A DNA stretch of 64,000 bases from Halopseudomonas oceani (GCF_002903165.1 NZ_PPSK01000006.1:62001-126000), one strand, 5' to 3'; numbered from the stretch's first letter, positions 20,181 through 28,728 are shown. Notes: generated by a model from the sequence alone, not told the origin. A program made the numbers and translations.

Positions 20181-20587
20181 CGCAGCACCGTTATGTTGCC
20201 CGGCACCCATCGCGCGGCGGATCGGTTTGCCCGTGCCTCCTTTTACGTCAATGCAATCCCCAAGAGCGCAGATCCTAATCGCGCGATAGCCAGCGTATTT
20301 AGCGTGTTGCGCAACGTTTCGGTGCCCTATGGCATCGCCACGGAGAATGAACCGAACATCTCCTCCACGCGGTGGCGTGTCGTCGCAGATCATCAGCCGC
20401 GGCTGCACTTTTCGAGTCGACCCTGACGCCAAATACCTTCTGGGTTGACCTCAAACGAGTTGACTTTTCACCTGAGAAAGGTAGTGTGCGCCGCCTTGAT
20501 CTTGGCAAGGACCAGAACCACACTTATTCCGGCGACGCCGCCGCAGACTTTACAGAGACTGCACCGTTTCGGTTCATGGGGTTGTGA
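20181..20587 (+). pseudogene. Remnant of a linear amide C-N hydrolase (choloylglycine hydrolase family)
   Basis: Two plus-strand frames together encode the C-terminal part of a penicillin-V-acylase/bile-salt-hydrolase-like protein. Frame A (from 20193, after a stop at 20178) gives MLPGTHRAADRFARASFY, then AIASVFSVLRNVSVPYGI and SSTRWRVVADHQ. Frame B, entered near 20400-20406, continues LFESTLTPNTFWVDLKRVDF, LDLGKDQNHTYSGD and ends FRFMGL at the stop 20585-20587. The order and spacing fit one ancestral protein broken by a frameshift. The N-terminal half, including the catalytic cysteine, is missing: the similarity begins just after the tRNA-Phe terminator. The gene is therefore dead, and neither short frame should be annotated as a protein. 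The family assignment rests on remembered motifs. Confidence 0.75.
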
Positions 20588-20846
20588 TTTGGTTAGCCTG
20601 TCTGCTCACCGTAAAGGCTCTGTTTCGGGCATTCTGGGGGCTAGATCAGTGAAGATGGCAAGGCTTTTGCGTGTAAGTGGCTCAATGTGACCAAGAGTAT
20701 GTTCTTGGTCATGATTAGCAGCTGTGCTAGGTTTGCCATCAGCATGACATTCGGATTACTGCAGACGGAACTGTCGAACGGTGGCGCACCACAAGTGCGG
20801 TACCTGTGATACCTGATGGCCAACACAGCCTGGTGGATACTGATAC
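20588..20846. promoter_or_regulatory. Leader region of the amino acid ABC transporter, with palindromes
   Basis: No gene is seen. The region has a perfect hairpin TGACCAAGA-6 nt-TCTTGGTCA at 20688-20711 and an inverted repeat CGCAC-N5-GTGCG at 20785-20799, 48 bp before the transporter start. Either could be an operator. A 61-codon minus-strand frame across it has no resemblance to a protein I know. Confidence 0.4.
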
Positions 20847-21614
20847 GTGACTTCGCCCGCTCTGGAAGTGCGCAACCTGCACAAACGTTATGGCGACCTT
20901 GAGGTTCTCAAGGGCGTTGATCTGGTCGCCCGTGATGGCGACGTCATTTCAATTCTTGGCTCTTCCGGTTCCGGCAAGAGCACGATGCTGCGTTGCATCA
21001 ACCTGCTGGAAAATCCCCACCAGGGGCAGATTCTGGTTGCTGGCGAAGAGCTCAAGCTCAAGCGCAGCCGCAACGGTGAACTGGTGGCGGCAGACAACAG
21101 CCAGATTAACCGGTTGCGCGCCCGCGTCGGCTTCGTATTTCAGAGCTTCAATCTCTGGCCGCACATGAGCATCCTCGACAATATCATCGAGGCGCCGCGT
21201 CGTGTGCTGGGACAATCCAAGGCGGAAGCTGTTGAAGCGGCCGAAGCCTTCCTGGAAAAGGTCGGCATTGCGGACAAGCGCCATGCCTTCCCGACACAGC
21301 TTTCCGGTGGTCAGCAGCAGCGTGCAGCGATTGCCCGCACGCTGGCCATGCAGCCACGCGTCATCCTGTTCGACGAACCCACCTCCGCCCTCGATCCCGA
21401 GATGGTGCAGGAAGTTCTGAACGTGATCCGTGCGCTCGCCGAAGAGGGACGTACTATGCTTCTGGTTACCCACGAGATGGGTTTTGCCAGGCAGGTATCG
21501 AGTGAAGTGGTATTTCTGCATCAGGGGCAGGTTGAGGAGATCGGCAACCCGGAGCAGGTATTCGGCAATCCCGTTTCCGAACGTTGCCGACAGTTCATGT
21601 CAAGCCATAAGTAA
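20847..21614 (+). CDS. Polar amino acid ABC transporter, ATP-binding protein
   Basis: A 255-residue ABC ATPase of the HisP/AotP/GlnQ type. It has Walker A GSSGSGKS (about 36-43), Q-loop VFQSFNLWPHMS, signature LSGGQQQRAAIAR, Walker B VILFDEPTSALDPEMV and switch His in VTHEMGFA. The insertion KLKRSRNGELVAAD between Walker A and the Q-loop is typical of HisP-like proteins for basic amino acids (Arg, Lys, Orn, His, octopine). GTG at 20847 is the start; the Shine-Dalgarno sequence is weak. It is the first gene of a four-gene operon (ATPase, binding protein, two permeases), in the same position after tRNA-Phe as a related operon in P. aeruginosa. Confidence 0.92.
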   Translation: MTSPALEVRNLHKRYGDLEVLKGVDLVARDGDVISILGSSGSGKSTMLRCINLLENPHQGQILVAGEELKLKRSRNGELVAADNSQINRLRARVGFVFQSFNLWPHMSILDNIIEAPRRVLGQSKAEAVEAAEAFLEKVGIADKRHAFPTQLSGGQQQRAAIARTLAMQPRVILFDEPTSALDPEMVQEVLNVIRALAEEGRTMLLVTHEMGFARQVSSEVVFLHQGQVEEIGNPEQVFGNPVSERCRQFMSSHK

Positions 21615-21625
21615 GGAGTCCTTCC

Positions 21626-22375
21626 ATGAAGCAATACAAGAAAGTCTTGCTGGCAGCCGCCACCGCGTTGTTTGTAAGTGCTCCCGCTGTTGCCGAGAGT
21701 CTGCGTATCGGTACCGAAGGAGCCTACCCTCCCTTTAACCAGATCGACGCCAGTGGTGAAGTTGTCGGCTTTGACCTGGATATCGCCCACGCCCTGTGCG
21801 CGGAGATGAAGGTTGAGTGCACCGTGGTCACCTCTGACTGGGACGGTATTATCCCGGCCCTGAACAACAACAAGTTCGATTTCCTGGTCGCGTCCATGTC
21901 GATCACCGACGAGCGCAAGCAGGCGGTAGACTTCACCAACCCCTATTACACCAACAAGCTGCAGTTCGTTGCGCCCAAGTCGTCCGACTTTGCCACCGAC
22001 GAGGACAGCCTGAAGGGCAAGACCATTGGCGCTCAGCGTGCGACCATCGCCGGTCAGTGGCTGGAAGACAACATGGGTGACGTGGTGGATATTCGCCTGT
22101 ATGACACCCAGGAGAACGCCTACCTGGACATGAGCGCGGGCCGTATTGACGGTGTGCTGGCTGATAACTTCGTGCAGTACGAGTGGCTGCAGAGCGACGC
22201 GGGTGCGGATTTCGAGTTCAAGGGCGACCCGGTGTTCGACAATGACCAGATCGGCATCGCGGTACGCAAGGGCGACCCGCTGCGTGAGCGCCTGAATGCG
22301 GCGCTGCAGACTATCGTCGAAAATGGTACCTACGAGACCATCAACGCCAAGTACTTCCCCTTCAGCATCTACTGA
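21626..22375 (+). CDS. Polar amino acid ABC transporter, periplasmic binding protein
   Basis: A 249-residue family 3 solute-binding protein. Signal peptide about 1-23 with cleavage after APAVA. The mature start ESLRIGTEGAYPPFNQID is the classic SBP family 3 motif, followed by GFDLDIAHALC, DWDGIIPALNNNKFDFLVASMSITDERK in parts and the late IGIAVRKGDPL and NGTYETINAKYF segments. A pair of cysteines near residues 58 and 65 matches the conserved disulfide of the LAO/HisJ group. It delivers a basic amino acid to the permease; the exact ligand is not deducible. An AAGGAG sequence precedes the ATG. Confidence 0.92.
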   Translation: MKQYKKVLLAAATALFVSAPAVAESLRIGTEGAYPPFNQIDASGEVVGFDLDIAHALCAEMKVECTVVTSDWDGIIPALNNNKFDFLVASMSITDERKQAVDFTNPYYTNKLQFVAPKSSDFATDEDSLKGKTIGAQRATIAGQWLEDNMGDVVDIRLYDTQENAYLDMSAGRIDGVLADNFVQYEWLQSDAGADFEFKGDPVFDNDQIGIAVRKGDPLRERLNAALQTIVENGTYETINAKYFPFSIY

Positions 22376-22382
22376 TGACCAG

Positions 22383-22402
22383 TCGGGCCCTGCGGGGCCC
22401 GA
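22383..22402 (+). promoter_or_regulatory. GC-rich hairpin between binding-protein and permease genes
   Basis: TCGGGCCC and GGGCCCGA form a perfect 8-bp stem with a TGCG tetraloop, 7 bp after the binding-protein stop and 15 bp before the permease ATG. Hairpins at this place in other binding-protein operons protect the upstream message and lower expression of the permease genes; the same role is inferred here. Confidence 0.6.
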
Positions 22403-22417
22403 GCTGGATGTAAACTC

Positions 22418-23110
22418 ATGCCTGATCTTCACGGTTTTGGTCCAGCCCTGCTCGAAGGGACCTGGATGACTCTACGTCTGTCGCTGGCCGCACTGGTGTT
22501 CGGCCTTCTGTTCGGCTTGCTTGGTGCCTCGGCCAAGGTGTCCGGCAATCCTGTCGCGCGTCTGTGCGGTGGTTTTTACACATCCGTTGTACGTGGCGTA
22601 CCCGAGACCGTCTGGGTACTCATGATGTATTTCGGCACGGTGTCGGCGATGAATGCCATCGGTGCCTGGTTCGGCAACCCGACGCTGTCTTTGAGCCCCT
22701 TTGTTGCGGGCACCTTCGCTCTCGCGTTGTGCTTTGGCGCCTACGCCACCGAGGTGTTTCGTGGCGCGCTGCTGGCCATCCCCAAGGGGCAGAAAGAGGC
22801 CGGTCTGGCTTTGGGCATGTCGAGTCTGCGGATATTCTGGCGCATTACCCTGCCGCAGTTGTGGCGTGTTGCGCTGCCCGGGCTCGGTAACCTGTACCTG
22901 ATCATGCTCAAGGATACCGCGCTGGTCTCGCTGATTACCCTTGAAGAGATCATGCGCAAAGCTCAGACCGCGGCGAACGCGACCAAGGAGCCTTTCACCT
23001 TCTATTTGCTGGCCGCGTTGATCTACCTGTTCCTCACGGTCTTTATCATGGCGGCGATGCACTGGTTCGAGCGTCGTGCCAACCGGGGCTTTGTGAGGAC
23101 TGAGCTATGA
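22418..23110 (+). CDS. Polar amino acid ABC transporter permease (HisQ type)
   Basis: A 230-residue inner-membrane permease of the His/Glu/Gln/Arg/opine family. It has five or so membrane segments, starting with LEGTWMTLRLSLAALVFGLL in the usual position. The cytoplasmic coupling loop reads GALLAIPKGQKEAGLALGMS, the EAA motif that docks on the ATPase. The Shine-Dalgarno sequence is weak, consistent with the hairpin-damped intercistronic region before it. Its last 4 bp overlap the second permease (ATGA), so the two subunits are translationally coupled. Confidence 0.9.
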   Translation: MPDLHGFGPALLEGTWMTLRLSLAALVFGLLFGLLGASAKVSGNPVARLCGGFYTSVVRGVPETVWVLMMYFGTVSAMNAIGAWFGNPTLSLSPFVAGTFALALCFGAYATEVFRGALLAIPKGQKEAGLALGMSSLRIFWRITLPQLWRVALPGLGNLYLIMLKDTALVSLITLEEIMRKAQTAANATKEPFTFYLLAALIYLFLTVFIMAAMHWFERRANRGFVRTEL

Positions 23111-23811
23111 CCTGGGCCGAACGCTGGGCGCTGATCGAGCGCTTTCTGCCGCAACTCTGGGACGGCACGCTGGTAACCCTGCAGTTGGTCGGGCTGGCGG
23201 TGGTCATCGGTCTGTTCTTCGCCATTCCGCTCGGGCTGGCGCGGGCATCGCGGCACTGGTATATCCGCGCGCTGCCGTACAGCTATATCTTCTTCTTCCG
23301 TGGTACGCCGCTGCTGCTGCAGCTGTTTCTTGTCTACTACGGCATTTCCCAGTTCGAGGTCGTGCGCAAGAGCTTTCTCTGGCCCTACCTTCGCGAGCCC
23401 TACTGGTGTGCGCTGATTACCATGACCATGCATACTTCGGCCTATATCGCCGAGATCCTGCGTGGTGCGATTCAGGCGGTACCGCCGGGTGAGGTCGAGG
23501 CGGCGCGGGCGCTGGGCATGTCCCGTCGTCAGGCGCTGCAGTACATCATACTGCCGCGGGCAATCCGCATCGGTCTGCCGGCCTACGGCAACGAAGTGAT
23601 CCTGATGCTTAAGGCCAGTGCTGTGGTCTACACCATCACCATGATGGATATCATGGGCGTGATCCGCACGATCAACTCCCGCACCTATCAGTACGAGCTG
23701 TTCTTCCTGGTGGCCGGGGCCATGTACCTGATCATCACGCTGGTCTTTACCCAGCTGTTCCGGCTGGTCGAGCGCTGGCTCAAGGTCGACGCCAGCCGCG
23801 AGCAGCGCTGA
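23107..23811 (+). CDS. Polar amino acid ABC transporter permease (HisM type)
   Basis: A 234-residue permease paired with the preceding gene. It shows LWDGTLVTLQLVGLAVVIGL, FFRGTPLLLQLFLVYYG and the EAA loop GAIQAVPPGEVEAARALGMS, then MLKASAVVYTITMMDIMGV, all standard for HisM/AotM-type subunits. The ATG overlaps the stop of the first permease. A methyltransferase gene begins 10 bp after its stop and may be read from the same transcript. Confidence 0.9.
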   Translation: MTWAERWALIERFLPQLWDGTLVTLQLVGLAVVIGLFFAIPLGLARASRHWYIRALPYSYIFFFRGTPLLLQLFLVYYGISQFEVVRKSFLWPYLREPYWCALITMTMHTSAYIAEILRGAIQAVPPGEVEAARALGMSRRQALQYIILPRAIRIGLPAYGNEVILMLKASAVVYTITMMDIMGVIRTINSRTYQYELFFLVAGAMYLIITLVFTQLFRLVERWLKVDASREQR

Positions 23812-23821
23812 CCCCGTCTGC

Positions 23822-25027
23822 GTGGAGTTGCTCGCGCGGTTCACCCGGCTGACGGACTGGCTGCAGCGCCATCAGGTGCTGTGGCGGTCCCGGCCCTTCA
23901 CCACCCCCGTCCTTGCATGGGAAGCTGATCTGCCCGAGCTGGCTGGTTGGCTGCGCGGCCGTTCGCTGGCCGATGCGGAGTTGGCCCAGTCGCAGCCCGA
24001 GCTGCTCTCGGGGGCGCCAGAGCCGTTTGGCCGATTGGCAGCCGAGGCAAGCCCGCTGTGTGCCCTACCGCGCTGGAACGAGTCGCTGTCCGCACCGATT
24101 CCCGAGCTGTTGCACCGCCATATTCCCGGTCGCAAGTGGCAACAGATTACCCGTTTTGCCGCGGTGACCGCCGCGCGTCTGCCGACACCGGCCCGACGCT
24201 GGGTCGACTGGTGCGCCGGCAAGGGCCATCTGGGCAGGTTACTGGCCTGGCACAGCGGCTGCCCGGTGTGTTGTCTGGAATGGGACGCCGAGTTGAACCG
24301 CGCTGGTGCCCTGCTCAGCGAACGGCTGCAGGTCAGTGCCCAGCATCTGGACACCGATGTCATGCAGGGCGCTAATGCCGAACGACTTGAGTGCGATGAC
24401 ACCCTGGTTGCGCTGCACGCCTGCGGCGACCTGCACCGTCAACTGATCGAACAGGTGGTTGCCCGTCAGTGCCACCAGCTGGCACTTTCTCCCTGCTGCT
24501 ACAACCGCATTGCCGGGGCGGCGCATCAACCGCTATCGCGCGCAGGTCAGGCGGCGGCGCTGCCGCTCAGTCGTGATGAACTGGGGCTAGCGCTGCAGCA
24601 GAGCGCCACCGCGGGTGCCCGTGAGTTGCGCCAGCGTGACCGTTCGATGGCCTGGCGTCTGGCCTTCGATCACTGGCAGCGCGAGGGCAGGGGAGTGGAT
24701 AGCTACCTGCCTACCCCGTCACGTGCGCCCGGCCCGCAGCCGCAAACGCTTGCACACTTCTGCCTTGCCATGGCGGCTTACCACGACCTGCAACTGCCGG
24801 CTCCCGCGGACTGGCAGGCGCTGGAAGCGCTGGGCTGGCAGCGGCTGGCCGAAGTGCGCAACCTGGAGCTGGTCGGCGGCCTGTTTCGTCGTCCGCTGGA
24901 GCTGTGGCTGGTGCTGGAGCGGGCGCTTTACCTGCAGGAGGCGGGATATCGGGTTCAGCTTGGCGAATTCTGCGAGCCGTCGCTCACGCCACGCAATCTG
25001 CTGTTGTTGGCTCAACGGGATAACTGA
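23822..25027 (+). CDS. SAM-dependent methyltransferase-like protein (Methyltransf_32 type)
   Basis: A 401-residue protein whose centre (about residues 120-225) has a Rossmann methyltransferase core: WVDWCAGKGHLGRLLA is a SAM-binding motif I, CLEWDAELN motif II, and VALHACGDLHRQL with LALSPCCYN later strands. The C-D-L/ SPCCYN pattern is that of the METTL25-like group (PF13679). The substrate is unknown. GTG at 23822 is the only suitable start, with a weak ribosome site, so expression may depend on coupling to the permease 10 bp upstream. The C-terminal 100 residues are helical and ordinary. Confidence 0.75.
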   Translation: MELLARFTRLTDWLQRHQVLWRSRPFTTPVLAWEADLPELAGWLRGRSLADAELAQSQPELLSGAPEPFGRLAAEASPLCALPRWNESLSAPIPELLHRHIPGRKWQQITRFAAVTAARLPTPARRWVDWCAGKGHLGRLLAWHSGCPVCCLEWDAELNRAGALLSERLQVSAQHLDTDVMQGANAERLECDDTLVALHACGDLHRQLIEQVVARQCHQLALSPCCYNRIAGAAHQPLSRAGQAAALPLSRDELGLALQQSATAGARELRQRDRSMAWRLAFDHWQREGRGVDSYLPTPSRAPGPQPQTLAHFCLAMAAYHDLQLPAPADWQALEALGWQRLAEVRNLELVGGLFRRPLELWLVLERALYLQEAGYRVQLGEFCEPSLTPRNLLLLAQRDN

Positions 25028-25065
25028 CAGGCCATCACCAGTCTGTGAACCGCTTGCGCACAGAC

Positions 25066-25115
25066 TTATCCACAGCTTGTGCGTATCTGTGGTTATCCAC
25101 GCCTTCTGTGTATAA
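25066..25115. promoter_or_regulatory. Cluster of three DnaA-box-like 9-mers
   Basis: Two sites match TTATNCACA perfectly and one has a single mismatch, in both orientations, spaced by 18 and 5 bp. No dnaA, dnaN, repA or AT-rich unwinding region is beside them, so an origin is unlikely; a DnaA-titration or DnaA-reactivation site is possible. Confidence 0.5.
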
Positions 25116-25327
25116 CTGTGTTGATGACACTGTAGTAACCACCCCAAAGCGAGAAAGCATGCGGCTTTGCGGGGTCAGGTCAAATGTTGATCAGTTGTCT
25201 TTGATGCATGAAAACAAGGGCTTGCATAGCCTTTATGAAGTGCTGGTCGAAAAGTCATGCACAAGTAGACCAACGGTATGAGCAGGAAAAAAACCAAGAT
25301 AATCAGTGCCTGGGTGTTGCTACTCTC

Positions 25328-25355
25328 TTTACACAGAAATCTGGCGATATATAAT
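25328..25355 (+). promoter_or_regulatory. Sigma-70 promoter of tRNA-Thr
   Basis: TTTACA (25328-25333) and a perfect TATAAT (25350-25355), 16 bp apart, place the start of transcription close to 25362, just before the mature tRNA at 25365. Confidence 0.8.
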
Positions 25356-25364
25356 GCACCCCGC

Positions 25365-25440
<76 letters not shown>

Positions 25441-25447
25441 AAACACA

Positions 25448-25484
25448 AAAAAAGGCTTGCGAGAAATCGCAGGCCTTTTTTGTT
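25448..25484 (+). terminator. Rho-independent terminator of tRNA-Thr
   Basis: A long stem AAAAAAGGCTTGCGA / TCGCAGGCCTTTTTT with a GAAA tetraloop and one G-T pair; the 3' side ends in a T-run. Confidence 0.9.
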
Positions 25485-25634
25485 TTCCGAACGGCTGTTG
25501 CAAAAACGGCCCGGCTCGACGAGACCCTCCGGTGCGGTCAGACGTGCCGTCTTCCCGCAGTGAATAGTCAGCTCACCGAATGCCGCTGAGACGTGTAAGT
25601 CCTGCTGCAGCATCTGTATACCCGGAGTGTTTGA

Positions 25635-28511
25635 ATGGACCCTGATGGTGATCCAAAGTGGCGATACGCCGTGCTCGCTTGCCTGGTTTCGGCTGCGTTG
25701 ATGGTGGTTGCCCTGGCGCTTCCCCGGGTGCCGTTGTTTGTCGCGCGGCCGCAGGATTATCTGTCAGTTCATCTGTTGCTAGAGCTGGTTGCAGTGGTTG
25801 TGTCGGTGATGGTGATAACCATCGCCTGGGGTTCGTTGGGTAAGCGCGACCTGCCACGTGCCAATGTCCTGATTTTTGGCTTCACCCTGGTGGCGGGAAC
25901 CGATCTGGCGCATGCTCTGGTTTACGCTGGCATGCCATCACTGATTGTGGATGGCAGTATCGAGCTGTCTATCTTTTTCTGGCTGGCAGGGCGCAGTGCC
26001 GAGGCGCTATCGCTGCTCCTGGTTGCCGCGGGCGCGCGCTTCGCTGGCACCCCGGTGCGCTGGCTGACGGCTGCGGTGCTGTTGTTCGCGGGTTTGCTGC
26101 TAACCGGTGTATATGCCTTGCCGCATCTGCCGGATACCTATGTGCCGGGGCTTGGAGTTACATCATTCAAGGCTCGAATTGAATATGTTCTGAGCGCGGC
26201 CAACCTGTTGCTAGCCGGTTGGTTTTTCACCCGTTATCGACGCGAGAGCAATTCGCGTTTTCTTTGGCTTGGTTTGGCGAGCTTTGTCATGGGGGTGGGC
26301 GAGCTGGCGTTTACCAACTATGTCGAGCCGTCCGACGCTATTAGTCTGCTTGGCCATATCTACAAGGTGGTCGGTTACTCCTGTATCTACCGCGCTGCCT
26401 TTATTGTCGCGGTGCACGACCCCTACGCCCTGCTCAGCCGGTCCAGCGAGCGGACGCGGGCCAAGGAGCAAGAGCTGAACCGGTTGATGCAAAGCCTACC
26501 GGTTGGTGTGGTCCGGCTGGATAAGCGCCTGGGAGTGCGTTACAGCAATCCGGCTTTTGACCGCAGCTTGTTGCGCGCGACCTCCTGTGTCGATGGCATG
26601 CCCCTTGAGCGGCTGATCGACAGCGCCAGCTATCGACAGTTGCTGCCGTTACTGCAGCAGGCGCTGAATGGTGAGCGTGGCCAGCTGGATGGAGGCTATT
26701 GCACGCCGCAAGGCGAGCAGCGACATGGCCATGCGGTCGTGGTGCCCGACGGTGAGGGGGTCATGGCGATCTTTACCGATACCACTGTGCGTGAGCAGAG
26801 CCTGCGCAAACTCGAGCTGTCGATGCGCGAGAATAGCGATATCCGGCTGGCGCTTGATGCTCACGCGATTGTTGCCTTTACCGACGCGCGCGGCGTGATC
26901 ACCAAGGTCAACGACAAGTTTTGTGCGATCTCCCAATATGCGCGCGATGAGCTGATCGGGCAAACCCACAGCCTGCTCAACTCGGGCACTCATCCGCGGG
27001 CGTTCTTCGCCGAGCTTTGGCGCACCATCGCGCATGGCGAGGTTTGGAATGGTGAGGTCTGTAATCGGGCGAAGGATGGCTCGCTCTACTGGGTGCAGAC
27101 CACCATCGTACCCTTTGTCGGTGACAACGGTTTACCGGAGCAGTACATCGCGATTCGTGCCGACATCACCAAGCGCAAGCAGGCAGAGGCGCAGGCGTTG
27201 CATATTGCCTTGCATGATGAGCTGACGGGATTGCCCAATCGTCGACTGTTGACCGAGCGTCTGCTGCAGGCGACCCGCAAGGCTGTGCGCAGCGGTAGTT
27301 ATGGTGCGGTGTTGATGATTGATCTGGATAACTTCAAGGAGGTCAACGATACCCTTGGCCATGCCCAAGGCGACGCGCTGCTGTGTCAGGTCGCTGGCCG
27401 GTTACAGCAGATGGTGCACGATGTTGATACCGTGGCCCGGCTGGGCGGCGACGAGTTTGTACTGCTGCTCGAAGATCTGGGCTGTGATCTGGAGCAGGTC
27501 ATTGCGCGGGTTGTCGTTCGAGCGGAACAGCTTCGTCAGCGGCTCGGTGAGCCCTGCCTGCTCTCCAACCTGCAACTATCGGTGTCGCCGAGTATCGGAG
27601 TGACGCTGTTCACGCTGAACGACGATCAGGCTGAGGAGCTGGTCAAGCAGGCTGACATGGCAATGTACCGAGCCAAGGACGCTGGACGTGATCAGGTCTG
27701 CTTCTTTGATCCGGCGATGCAGACCGAGGTGCTCGAGCGGGCGATGCTGCTGCGCGATCTGCGCCAGGCGTTGGATAACGATGAGTTCTGTCTGTTCTAC
27801 CAGCCGGTAGTGGATGGGCAGCAGCGGATATTGGGTGTCGAGGCTCTTATCCGCTGGCAACACCCACAGCTGGGCATGGTGTCACCTGCCACCTTTATCC
27901 CTCTGGCCGAAGACTGCGGACTGATTCTGTCGATTGGACAGTGGGTACTGAAAACAGCCTGTCTTCAACTTGCCAGCTGGGCGCAGGACCCGGAACGGGC
28001 TGACTGGCATATCGCAGTCAATGTCAGTGCCCGGCAACTGAACCAGGATGACTTTGTCGATCAGGTGGCTGCGATCATCGATAGCACCGGTGCCTGTGCG
28101 GCCAGATTACGCATGGAGTTGACCGAGAGCATGTTGCAGGAAAACCTGCCGCGCACTATCAGCAAGATGAGGATTCTACGGCAGATGGGTATTCGCTTTT
28201 CGCTGGATGACTTTGGAACCGGATACTCCTCGTTCAGTTATCTGCAGCGCCTGCCGATGGATCAGTTGAAGATCGACAAGTCGTTCATCGACCATGTACT
28301 GACCGACGCCAACGACGCAGCGATCGCCGGCACTATCGTTGCGCTGGGCCGCACCCTAGGTCTGGGAGTCGTGGCCGAGGGCGTGGAAACGGTCGAGCAG
28401 ATGCGTTTTCTGGTCGACAGCGGCTGCCAGGTATTTCAGGGCTACCTGTTTGGCCGTCCTGTGGAAGCCGCTGCGCTGGGCCGCAGTCGCCAGGTGTTGG
28501 CAGCCAGCTGA
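25635..28511 (+). CDS. MASE3-PAS-GGDEF-EAL cyclic-di-GMP enzyme
   Basis: A 958-residue membrane protein. The first 265 residues hold about seven hydrophobic segments of the MASE3 sensor type (YLSVHLLLELVAVV, DLAHALVYAGMPSLI, GELAFTNYVEPSD). Two PAS-like regions follow (about 290-385 and 400-515). The GGDEF domain has an intact RLGGDEF near residue 604, but its product-inhibition site is absent (HDVD where RxxD would be). The EAL domain has an intact EALIRW near 735 and the DDFGTGYSS, KIDKSFI and EGVET motifs. It could make or break c-di-GMP, and the net direction cannot be read from sequence. It stands alone, 124 bp after the tRNA-Thr repeat region. Confidence 0.92.
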   Translation: MDPDGDPKWRYAVLACLVSAALMVVALALPRVPLFVARPQDYLSVHLLLELVAVVVSVMVITIAWGSLGKRDLPRANVLIFGFTLVAGTDLAHALVYAGMPSLIVDGSIELSIFFWLAGRSAEALSLLLVAAGARFAGTPVRWLTAAVLLFAGLLLTGVYALPHLPDTYVPGLGVTSFKARIEYVLSAANLLLAGWFFTRYRRESNSRFLWLGLASFVMGVGELAFTNYVEPSDAISLLGHIYKVVGYSCIYRAAFIVAVHDPYALLSRSSERTRAKEQELNRLMQSLPVGVVRLDKRLGVRYSNPAFDRSLLRATSCVDGMPLERLIDSASYRQLLPLLQQALNGERGQLDGGYCTPQGEQRHGHAVVVPDGEGVMAIFTDTTVREQSLRKLELSMRENSDIRLALDAHAIVAFTDARGVITKVNDKFCAISQYARDELIGQTHSLLNSGTHPRAFFAELWRTIAHGEVWNGEVCNRAKDGSLYWVQTTIVPFVGDNGLPEQYIAIRADITKRKQAEAQALHIALHDELTGLPNRRLLTERLLQATRKAVRSGSYGAVLMIDLDNFKEVNDTLGHAQGDALLCQVAGRLQQMVHDVDTVARLGGDEFVLLLEDLGCDLEQVIARVVVRAEQLRQRLGEPCLLSNLQLSVSPSIGVTLFTLNDDQAEELVKQADMAMYRAKDAGRDQVCFFDPAMQTEVLERAMLLRDLRQALDNDEFCLFYQPVVDGQQRILGVEALIRWQHPQLGMVSPATFIPLAEDCGLILSIGQWVLKTACLQLASWAQDPERADWHIAVNVSARQLNQDDFVDQVAAIIDSTGACAARLRMELTESMLQENLPRTISKMRILRQMGIRFSLDDFGTGYSSFSYLQRLPMDQLKIDKSFIDHVLTDANDAAIAGTIVALGRTLGLGVVAEGVETVEQMRFLVDSGCQVFQGYLFGRPVEAAALGRSRQVLAAS

Positions 28512-28684
28512 GGGGGCGGCCAGTGGTAGACGGTGTTGCGGATGCTATTGCGCGAGTCAGGGGGCGGCGCATTGCTTTGCTTCGCCCGGTTCCTCGAGCG
28601 TTATTTCAACGGCGATTGCCAAGGTAGCCTGCCGGGGTCGAGAATGAAGTTGCCGTTGCGGCCCAGGAGGTCGTATCTATTGTT

Positions 28685-28710
28685 ACGCCGACGATGATGA
28701 CCGTCGGCGT
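28685..28710 (+). promoter_or_regulatory. Perfect GC-rich hairpin just upstream of ppnN
   Basis: ACGCCGACG and CGTCGGCGT (9-bp perfect arms) enclose ATGATGAC; the right arm ends 6 bp before the AAGGA ribosome site of ppnN. No T-run follows, so this is more likely a leader hairpin or operator than a terminator. Confidence 0.5.
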
Positions 28711-28728
28711 CCGCCAAGGAAGCCTTGC

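Larger units (their letters stand above)
25028..25364. other. 337-bp intergenic region with a cluster of DnaA-box-like sites
   Basis: No protein gene is supported. Within 50 bp there are three 9-mers of the DnaA-box type: TTATCCACA (25066-25074, plus), TTATCCACG (25093-25101, plus, one mismatch) and TTATACACA on the minus strand (25107-25115). The rest up to the tRNA-Thr promoter (25328) shows no clear element. Confidence 0.6.

Noticed and set aside
20193..20426. A 77-codon frame as a small independent gene
   Set aside because: Its sequence continues in another frame as one broken hydrolase; it is scored as a pseudogene part.
20785..20799. An NtrC site before the amino acid transporter
   Set aside because: The GCAC/GTGC halves are separated by 5 bp, not 7, and no GG-N10-GC element lies at a fitting distance.
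25028..25364. A chromosomal or plasmid origin
   Set aside because: DnaA-box-like sites exist, but there is no initiator gene, no iterons and no clear AT-rich unwinding region.
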